A stretch of DNA of 64,000 nucleotides from UBA6168 sp964573725 (GTDB lineage: Bacteria; Bacteroidota; Bacteroidia; Chitinophagales; Saprospiraceae), in contig CAZNLJ010000011.1 in assembly GCA_964573725.1 (NCBI GenBank), forward strand, positions 72,009-136,008. Reading direction: 5' to 3'. A model generated the notes under the pieces. It ran no database searches, was not told where the DNA came from, and saw nothing but the letters and a program-made list of their open reading frames with translations. This document shows, one piece after another, positions 53,597 through 63,600 of this stretch (the first letter of the stretch is position 1; each line of letters begins with the position of its first letter). A program made the position numbers and the translations under genes.

Positions 53597-53760
53597 TTCA
53601 GGACGGCCGGCGGCCCTTGGGCGCGCCGCCGACCGTCCTGTCAAAAGGCGGGAAGTATCCTACAGACGCTTCGGTTGTGGGTAGCTTACGTTCATATACA
53701 ATCATGCGAAGCTTGCAATCAAAATATTCGATTTGGTTATTCAGGTGCGAAAGATGAGAT
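53597..53760 (-). repeat. Dispersed repeat, copy B (inverted match of 8341-8504)
   Basis: On the minus strand it aligns over its length with 8341-8504, with the shared 20-mer ACCAAATCGAATATTTTGAT (53720-53739 here). It ends in a 16-bp inverted repeat with one mismatch (53599-53614 / 53625-53640) followed by AAAATTTTTT, so transcription from this strand would stop there. Unlike copy A it is open in one frame as part of a 95-codon frame (53598-53885, minus; segment NNQIEYFDCKLRMIVYE), whose stop falls just after the hairpin. That frame has no recognised family and is not called as a gene. Confidence 0.75.
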
Positions 53761-54136
53761 CCGTCGCCGTCCCTTGCAAATTTTCCCTTAGGATGACAGG
53801 CCAGTGGGAAATATGAAAGATACCGGTATGCATCATCCGATTCCGGCGGCGGCCGGACCATGCCTCCCGGGAAATATTTTCGCATTGTCCGCCGCTTTGC
53901 ACTTTTCAGCTACCTGGTCCGCAAGCGGGCCCGCATGAAAAGGCAGTTGGACATCCGGATGGATGGGACAGCAACCTATATCCGGGTAGGTATTGAGCTA
54001 CGATTGCGGCGCCTTGACGAGTTTTCCGTAGCATGGGAACAGAAGACCGGTTGGGTTGCCTTGGATTCGTCCCTTAATCGACCGCATCACCTGCCTGCAG
54101 ACGCCAAGGCCCGTCCGATGCCAAGTGGGCGCGGCA
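53761..54136. other. Intergenic region, no gene recognised
   Basis: About 375 bases between the repeat and the VOC-family gene. Open frames but no family and no clear regulatory element. Confidence 0.4.
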
Positions 54137-54553
54137 CTAACTTCGGGCGGCGGTGGTCACCTCCAGCCGGTTATTATCTGGATCCAGGGTCTCGAACTCA
54201 TAGTAGCCGTCGCCGGTCTGCCGGGGTCCGCTGAGGATCGGAAATCCCGCCGCCGCCAGTTCCCGGGCCTTTTGGTCCACCGCCGATCGAGAATCGACAC
54301 CGAAAGCCAGGTGTATGATGCCGAGGTGTTGTTCCGCCGGATCGGACAGGACCTTCGGCGGGATGTCGGGCCGGGACATGAGCTCCAAACGGGCTCCACC
54401 GCCTGGGAAGGTCAGGAAGTAACTCTCGAACCGTTTCGCAGGGTTGACGTACTTCCCGCCGGAAACGGCATGGAAATAAGTCTCGTAATAAGCCTTGAGC
54501 ACCTCCGGCTGCCGGGTCCAGACGGCCGAATGTTCCAGTGAAATTCTTTCCAT
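54137..54553 (-). CDS. Glyoxalase/bleomycin-resistance (VOC) family protein
   Basis: 138 residues, the normal single-chain VOC length of two beta-alpha-beta-beta-beta units. The N-terminal unit begins ISLEHSAVWTRQPEVLKAYYET (metal-ligand position His8), and the second unit contains LGIIHLAFGVDS (His about 80) and YYEFETLDPDNNRLEV with the terminal Glu (about 131). These three positions match metal ligands in the family. VOC members include glyoxalases, dioxygenases and antibiotic-binding proteins, so the reaction cannot be named. Stands alone downstream of the giant HYR gene, on the same strand as it. Confidence 0.82.
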   Translation of the reverse strand: MERISLEHSAVWTRQPEVLKAYYETYFHAVSGGKYVNPAKRFESYFLTFPGGGARLELMSRPDIPPKVLSDPAEQHLGIIHLAFGVDSRSAVDQKARELAAAGFPILSGPRQTGDGYYEFETLDPDNNRLEVTTAARS

Positions 54554-54674
54554 AGGTTCTTGATAAATTCAACGGGCGGCGGCAATATACGGAAGCGCCG
54601 CTGCCGGATGGATCCTGCAGCGGCACTTTTCTTCTTGTCCGCCGTCCGGGCGGGCCCTCCTTCGGCCGCAGCCG

Positions 54675-57600
54675 TCAACGCTCCTGCATCATCATGCGGG
54701 TCGCGGTGAATGCCGGGGTCTCCAGCCGATAGTACAACATTCTCGCAGCAGGCAGGTCGTCCAGCAGGACCTCATGGTATCCCGCCGGATAATCCGATTC
54801 CAGCTGGTGCACCAGGCGCCCCTGGGCATCCCAAACCTTCAGGGAGGCGCTGGTCGCCTCCGGCAGGTAGAACCCGACCACGGTATGGGAGGAGAAGGGG
54901 TTTGGCCGGTTCTGGTACAGGACATAACCTCCCGCCTGTTCCGCATGGAAGCCGAGGTCGACCGCCATCCGTTGTCCGTCCGCCCCATACGCTTCGGCCG
55001 GCGTGAACCGGGAACTGACGGCCATTGCGCGGCTGAGCCGCACATCCCGGCGTGCCCGCAATACCAAGGTGAACAAGGTGTCGCTCGCCCCCAGCACGGT
55101 CGGACGGCTGTCGTTCCAGCTGCTGGTAAGCGCCCCGACGGGCAACAGGCGCAATCCGAAGTTCTCGCGGGTCGCCCGGCCGTCCCGGACCTCCACCAAT
55201 TCCAGGTCTTCCCCGAGTTCCAGGGTAAATTGGTAACCGGAGACCGTCTGGTCGTTCCCGGTGAAAGCCACGGGAACCTGTTGGCCAGCCCGCAGGTCGA
55301 GGTCCTGCGCCCGGAAGACCAGGGCTTCGGCGCCACCCCGTTCATCGGGGGCGACGGTGAAATCCGTGGAAGCCGTACCGTTGACGTCCCCGATTTTTAC
55401 CGCTACAAAATCCACATCCAGCTTACTGGTGTTCAAATCATTGAAACTAATCACCTCGGGGAAGCCGTTCGGGTCCTGCCAAGGGTTCAACGGGTTCGGG
55501 AACTGGTAGTTGTTGTCGATGAACCGCCAGCTGGTGTTGTTCATGAAATGGTCGTCCATGAACAGGATGACCCGTCGGATGACCACCAGGTCGAAGGTGG
55601 TGATGCTGCCGGAATTGTTGGCGTCTGCCGCAATCAACTTGTACGGGCTGTTCAACAGACTGATGCCCAGGATGTGTTGCCGGATCAGCACCAAGTCGAA
55701 GGTGGTGACCCCATTGGCGGGATCTTCATCCAGGATCGGGGAGATGGTATAATCAATGCCTGTCGGCACATGGAAGCTGTAGGCACCGGAGGGGTCGGTC
55801 AATTGCGAGAAACTGCCGCCGTTGACCTCCACCATCACTTCGTTGACCAAGGCGTTCTGCTCGGTGGCGATGGTACCCGCAATGTAGATGAGGGAATCGT
55901 TGCAGTAGTCCATGAGGTCGGACACTTCCACGAAAGTTTCACAGAAATCCTGGTTGCCGGCCGCATCGCTGACCCAAAGCTGGATGGGGTTCTGCCCGAG
56001 GCTTCCGCAATCCAGCTGCAGGGTTTCCTGCACCTGACCGGGCGAGAAGCTGAGGGTGACGTCGCTGCAGTTGTCATAGGAGCCTGCGTCGAACTGGAAG
56101 GCATTCACCTCAACCACCTGGTTGACGGAAATGGCCACCGAAATCCCGGGATTGCACAGCACCACCGGTTTCTTGCAGTCTTCTACATAGACCTTGATTT
56201 CCTTGAAAGTCTTGTTGCCGCAGTTGTCGTCCACCGTATACAGAACCGTGTAGGTACCCACGGGAACCTGGGTGAACTGATAGGGGTTGCCGGGTACCTG
56301 GTTCGGCATGGTCGAACTGACGAAGATCGCCACGTTGCCGGAGCAATCCACGATATCCGGTACCGGCAAGGTCACATCCAGGGTACAGCCGGCGGAATCC
56401 AGGCAGAAGGTCTGGTCGTCGACGAGTACCTCGGGACTTTCCTCGTCCACCACCTTGATGGTCTGCGAATAGACGACCACTCCATCCGAACCTGCCTTGT
56501 AGCGGCGCGTGCCGACGAGGGTATCCTGGACAGCATTGACACCGCCGGTCGGGTCGTAGGCACACCAGTTGATGGCGACCCAGGTCCGGGTGACCTTGTA
56601 GCAGGCATCCGGAACCACGGAGGATATCTGTTCCGTGTAGGTCAGCGCAATCAGTTCGCAGCCGTCGCCGAACAGGATGGGCTCGCCGAAGTCGGGAAGC
56701 TCCCCGTTGCTGCAGCTGGCGGTGATGTCCGCCGGGAATTCCACTTCCCAGTCGTTGGCATGCTGTACGGTGATGACCTGCGTACAGGTGGCCGGCGGAT
56801 TCCCGGAGGCATCGGTGGCGCTCCAGGTGCGGGTGATGGTTCCGGACAGGCACTGGTCCAGTTCATAGGTGACGGATTCGGTCACCACAGGATCGCAATT
56901 ATCGTCGAAAGTCGGCGAACCATACGTGGCCAGGACGCTGAAATTGCCGCTGTCGAGCGCCACTTCCAGTTCGGCGGCGTAGAGGTCGCAGGAAATGGCC
57001 GTGTCCGCCGGGCAGGATACGAGCGTCGGGGATATTTTTTCGGTGACGAACACCTCCACCATGCATTCGTTCCAGTTGCCTTCGCAATCATACGCCCGGA
57101 GGACCACCATGACCGGTATCGAGTCCACATCGGCGCAACAGAAATCGACGGTCGGGCCGAAATCGTCGGGATCACCGCTGCAGGTTCCGTCCATTCGCCG
57201 GATGACCAGCTTATCGAGGCAACAGTTGTCGAGGGTACCATCGTCAAAGGACCCGACACCGGCGGATGCCACCCCACCGCTGTTGAGGTTGACGTTCACC
57301 GATTCCTGACAAACCGTGACCGGGGCGATATTGTCCAGCACCAACACCGTGACGGCGAGGCTGGTGATATTGCCGCAGGCATCGGTGGCGGAATACGTCA
57401 GCTGATGGGTCCCTTGCGGCAAGCCCGGCGCCGGCAGCATACCGCCATTGGTCGTATTGCCGACCGGCGTCGCTACGATTACGTTGGTGATGCCGTTGCA
57501 GACCCCGTCGATGGTCGCCAGGGGAATCGGTCCGAACCCGACGCAGGCGGCGTAAGGATCGATGGAGTATTCCGTGGCGGAAATCACGAACCAGTTGTGA

Positions 57601-60600
57601 ACGGTGTCGTAGTTGGTGGTCGGCATGGTGATGACCGGAGCCACATCCTCCACCTTGATGACCTGGACATGGGTCGCGGTCTCCGTTCCGGTGCCGCTGG
57701 CGGGGCAGAAATCCTTGACCTTCCAGGTACGGGTGATTTCATAGCTGCCGGGACAGATGGGGAACAGTTCGTCCTCGTAGACGACCGACAGGCCGCAGGC
57801 ACCGGTTCCCTGGTCGGTGATGTCTATGCCCGCGATGGTCGGCCATCCGGTATAATCCGGCGTGGCGCCGACCGGAAGTGCGTTGCACAGGAAATCCTGG
57901 TCCGCCGGGAATACCACCTGGCTGAGGTCTCCGCGGAGCACATCGATGGTTTGGACGCAAGTGTCGGCGTTGGTCCATACATCCGTGACGATCCAGGTCC
58001 GGGTGATCCGGGTGCGGACCGTGGGGTGCTGCGCACAAGTGAATTGCTGGTAGGTATCGCTGTAGTTCGACGAATACGGCGAACAGTCCGTGGCCACCGG
58101 ATTCCCGGTCAATGTCAGGTCGTGCTCACTCTGGGTACAGAAGATCTGGGTGGTCGGCGGACAAGTGACCACCGGCGGCAGTTTGTCCTCCACGGCGAGC
58201 TGGCCGCCGCATACATTCCCACTGATGACATGGAAGATCGCGTAGCTCAGCGTCTTGCCGGCATGGGTCTCGTCCACGATGTTGGCCGGTGTGTAGGAAT
58301 TGGTACCGACGGGATAGGTCAGCACAACCGAGTAATCGTCGTAGCAGTAGTAGGTTCCCTCCAGCAACATGTCCGGCGTGATGAGGTTCTGGCAATCGCT
58401 GTCATCGAGAGACACCTGGAGCAGGTTGTTGCAGTTGACCTGGGAAGGTGTACCCACGATATTGACGACGATGGACATTTCCTGTTGGCAACCGGCATCC
58501 GCCAAGGCATCCTGTTGGGTCGGTCCCAAGGGTACGCCGTTGATGAGGGTATGGCCGGTGGCCGTCCCGGCATCGAAGATGGCGGTGACGGTGTGGGAAC
58601 CCACCCCGAGCGCCGCTGCATCGAAGACGGTCGTCGGTACGCCGTTGACCATGACCTGCAGCAGGGTGCCCAGCGAACCGTAGGCATCCACCGCCTCGAT
58701 CTCGAAGGGCGGGGTTTCCAGGCAAAGGGCATCCTGCAGATTGACGAACGCCGGGGTCGGATAATAACATTTGCTGCTCAAGGTGACCATGTCCCCGACG
58801 GTGTTCGCGAAGGTGACCGTGAAGCCTATGGCATCCACATGGCGGGCCATCAGGGTGTAGAAGCGCTGTTCGTCGTCCTCGTCCGTCTGGCCGTCCTGGT
58901 CGTTGTCGACCCCATCCAGGTGGCCGTTGGTCATCGCATAACCGTTCGGCACCGCGATAGGATTGGCGGGCGGAGCAGGGCTGCCGGGCTGGTACAATCC
59001 GACGGCGGACTGCACGGACCAGAGCTGGCCCGCAATGGCTTCCACCTGCAGGAACTCGTCGAACTGACCGTCTTCCAGCGAAGTGGCATTGTTCAGGCAG
59101 ACACAGGGGTCGGAGCCGATGACATCATACACCGGATTACAGGGCGCGACACCTTCCTGGACGGTCACCAAGGCTTCACAGGTGGCACTGTTGCCGCAGG
59201 GATCGGTGACGGTCAGGATAACGGGATTGCCCCCCACATGGTCGCAATCGAACATCGTCTGGCCGGCGGAGAAGTCCAGCACACCGGCCGGGGCGCAATT
59301 GTCGGAGGATCCTCCGTCCAGGTCCGTCGGAACAATGGATGCCATACCGAACAGGTCCAGCGTCAGGGTGATATCCTGACAGACGGGAACGGGATTCTTC
59401 CCATCCTGCACGGTGAGCACCTGGGTATGGATACGGGTATTGCCACCGCCGCCGGTCGCACAGGTGGCGTCGGTCACGGTCCAGGTCCGTACCAATGTAT
59501 AGTTGTAATGCCCGCAGCTTGCCGGGTCGGCGTCCTGCGTGCTGTTTTCCGTAAAATTGATGACCAGTTGCGGAGACGGCGTACAGTTGTCGTAGACGTC
59601 GTCGTTCGTCAGCACGAACGGAGCGGGTATCGACTCGCAATGTACCGTCGCATTCGCGGGCATGACGATATCCGCATCGAAGGAAGGCTTCTGCGTATCG
59701 ACGACCTGGATGTTGAAGGTGCACAGGGAGGTATTACCGGCGAGGTCGGTGGCCTGGTAAACGATGGTTTCCACCTGGCAAACCGGAATGACACTGCCGG
59801 CGGCCGGACCGGAGACCTGTTGGATGCCCATCAAGGCACAGTTGTCGGTCGCCACGGGGATGCTCCAGTTCAGCTTGCCCGAGCATTGGTCGACGTCGTT
59901 GCCGATCATGACCATGGAGGTCGGGCAGTTGGTGAAGACAGGCGGCACATTGTCATTGATGAGGATGGGCACCTGGCAGGAGCTGCTGTTGCCACTGTTG
60001 TCCGTGACGGTGACCGTCACCTGGTTGGTCTGGCCGTTTGCATTCCCGAATTGGACACCGGCCACCGGATTTTGCGTAATGGTGCTCACCACGCAGTTGT
60101 CATCCGCATCCACTACCAAGGATACCAGATTGGGCACAAGATCGTTGCAATTGTTCAGCACCTGTGGCCCCGGACAGGTGAAGGTCGGAGCGATCAGGTC
60201 GACCACCGTCACCTCCGACACGCAGGCGGCGCTGTTGCCGGCCTGGTCGGTGGCGGTCAGGACGACATTGTTGTTGCCGAGGGCACTACAGTCGAAGGTC
60301 AGGACCGAGGCGGACAGGAGCAGGTCCTGAGAACCGGTACAATTGTCCACCGTCCCTCCGTCGATATCGCCGGGTATGATGGTGGCCTGGCCGTTGGAAC
60401 CGAGCTGGACGGTGATGTCCTGGCAAAGCATGACGGGTTGCTGCAGGTCGAGCACCGTGACGGTCGTCACACAAAGGGCGGTATTGCCGGAGGCATCCGT
60501 CGCCGTGAATTCCAACAAGGACTGGCCGAGCGGGAACTGGGAGGCGGCAGGCAGGCCGGCCGTCTGGACGACGCTGACGCCGGCGCAGTTGTCGGTTGCC

Positions 60601-63600
60601 ACGGGCAGGTCGAAATTCACATAGGCCTCGCAACCGAACACATCCGTGTTGACGGTGATGGCCGGGACGCAATCCGCGAAGACGGGCGGTTCATCATCCA
60701 CAATCAGCACCGCCACGGCGCAGGTGGTGGTGTTTCCGTGTTCGTCGGTCACCGTCAGGATGACCTGGGGCACCTGACCGGCCGAATTACCGAACTGGAC
60801 GCCCGGCAAGGGATTTTGCGCGACGGAAGCGATTCCGCAGTTGTCTTCCGCATCCGTCACCAAGGAAACGAGGTCCGGTACCAATCCGTCGCAACCGGCG
60901 ATCTCCTGGGTCGGCGGACAGGTAAAGGTCGGGGCGACCGTATCGAGGACGGTTACTTCGGATACACAGGTGGACACGTTACCGGCCAGGTCTTCCACGG
61001 TCAGGGTGACGTTGTTGTCGCCGTGGTCGATGCACCCGAAGGTCGTCATGCTGGCCGACAGCACCAGTTCTGCCGGGGGGGTACAATTGTCGTAGGTTCC
61101 GCCGTTGATGGCTGCCGGCGTGATGCCGGCCTGGCCGTTGGCATCCAGGTAAACCGTCAGGTCCTGACAGACCACAACCGGTTGCTGGGTGTCTTCGACC
61201 ACGATGGTCATCACACAGGAGGTGGCGTTGCCGCTCGGGTCGAACGCCGTGAACGCCACCAGGGACGAGCCCAAGGGGAAGGCGCTGCCCGAAGGCAGGC
61301 CGAAAGTCTGCAGGACGTTGCTGACCGAGCAGTTGTCGGTAGCGACGGGCAGCGGATAATTGACGAATGCCGTGCATGCGTCGGGATCCGTGCTCACCGT
61401 CATTTCCGGCGGGCAGTTGACAAAAACCGGCGGCGTGGTATCCACGATTTCGATCGTCACCTGGCAGCTGGTACTGTTCCCATGGATATCGGTGACAGTG
61501 ACGGTGGCCGACTGTGGTTCGCCGGCCGTATTCCCGAATTGGACGCCGACCAGCGGATCCTGGGTTACGGCTGCGATTCCGCAATTATCCTGGGCATCGG
61601 TGACCAGTCCGGCGATGTCCGGCATCAGGTCGTCGCAGTTCGCCAGGATTTGGGTCGGCGGGCAGGTGAAAGTTGGCAGGATAGTATCCGCGACGGTCAC
61701 TTCCGACACACATTGCGACGTATTTCCGGCCGCATCCATGACGGTGAGGACCACATTGTTATTCCCGAATCCAGAACAATCGAACGTGACCAATGCCGGA
61801 CTCAGGCCGGGAGCGGCGCTGCAGTTGTCGGTGCTGCCGCCATCCAGGTCCACAGCCGTGATGCTGACGACACCTTCCGGGGAAAGGTAGACCGTGAGGT
61901 CCTGGCAAACCGCCGTCGGTGCCTGTTGGTCCTGGACCGTAATGACCGTAATGCAGGTACTGGCGTTACCCGAGGGATCCACTGCCGTGAAAGCTATGGT
62001 GGATACACCCAGGGGGAAGGCGCTCCCGCTCGGGAGTCCCAAGGTCTGGATGTGGTTGGCGACACTGCAGTTGTCGGTCACCTCCGGCAAGCTGAAGTTG
62101 ACCAAGGCCGTGCATTCGTCAACATCCGTCGGGACGGTCATGGACGGGTTGCAGTTCACATAAACCGGGGCTTCCTCGTCGGAGACAAGCACTTGGATGG
62201 TGCATTGGCTGCTGTTTCCGGCCTCGTCCGTGGCCGTCCAGGTCACGGTCGTGGAGCCCAGGGGGAAGGTAGCGCCTTCCAGGCTGCCCGGGTCTCCCCA
62301 GGCGCCGAAGTCATGGTGGAACAACGTCACGCCGCAATTGTCGGTGGCGGTGGCATCCACGCCCATTCCCGGCATTTCGTATCCGCAGATGCCGGCGGTA
62401 TTGTCAAACAGGAAGGGGCTGCCGGACGGGCAAGTCACCACCGGCGCTTCCTGGTCCGTTATCTCAATCGGCTGGTTGCAGGTGGTCTGGTTGCCGGATT
62501 CGTCCGTGACCGTCCATTCCACCTGGCTGATGCCTGCCAGGAAGGTGTATGTATTGTTGGCGGCGGCAAAGGGTCCGCTGATGCTGTTGTCCGGATTAAA
62601 TACTGTGTAGGCCAAGGCCAGATTGGCTGCCGGTGTGCAATTGTCCGATACGGTCGGCAGCTCGAGGAAGCGCGTGGCTGTACAAACGCCCGGGTCCATG
62701 GTTTGTGCAAGGGGAGCCGGACAGCTGATGAGCGGTGGTTCCGCATCCGTGACGGTCACCGTGAAGCTGCAGGTCCAGGTCTGGCCGCTCGCCGTTTCGG
62801 TCACGGTATAGGTCACCGTGCTGGTGCCCAGGTTGAACGTCTCGCCGCTGGCGTCGTTGAAGCCGCTCGATGTCGTCGCACCCGTGATGGTGTAGCTCAC
62901 CACCGAGTCGCAGTTGCTCGCCGTCAGCAGCGGCGTCAGGCTGTTCGCCGGCGCCGTCCAGGTACAGGTTCCCGGGTCGGTTTCGCTGATGACCACGTTC
63001 CCCGGGCAGACGATGACCGGTTCCTCCGTATCCACCACGTCGATGTAGAACCGGCAGGTGTCCGTGTTGCCGGCGGCATCCTGGGCCAGGTATACGATCT
63101 CGTACAGGCCGACCGACAGGATGCTGTCCTGCGCCGGACCGCCGATCTGCGTCACGGTCGCCCCGCAGTTGTCATCCGCAATCGGGACGCTCCAGATGGC
63201 GCCCGTCTCGCACACGTTGGTGAACAGCGCCACCGTGAAGGTCAGGTCCTCCGGACAGTTCACGAAGCTCGGCGCCTCGTCGTCCGTCACCGTCACCGTG
63301 AAGGTGCACTCGTCCGTATTTCCGTACCCGTCCGCCACAAAGTAACGGATGGTGCTTGTGCCCAGCGGGAAGTCGTATTCCGCCGCGAAGGTGCCCGCTC
63401 CGGATCCGTTCAACAGGCCGCTCAGGTCAAAGGGACCGTCCACCACCCCGTCGGCACGTTCCACCGTGTAGGTGTAGACCGGCATGTCGCAATTGTCCGT
63501 CGGCGTCGGATGGGTCCACCCATAGCTGCCCAGGCAGTCGCCGGTGTTCCCGAGCTGGCTGGTCGTGATGGTCGCATCGGCCACACAGGTTACGACCGGT

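Noticed and set aside
53047..53760. Genomic island integrated at tRNA-Glu
   Set aside because: No integrase, no duplicated tRNA 3' end and only one short repeat nearby; flanks are housekeeping genes.
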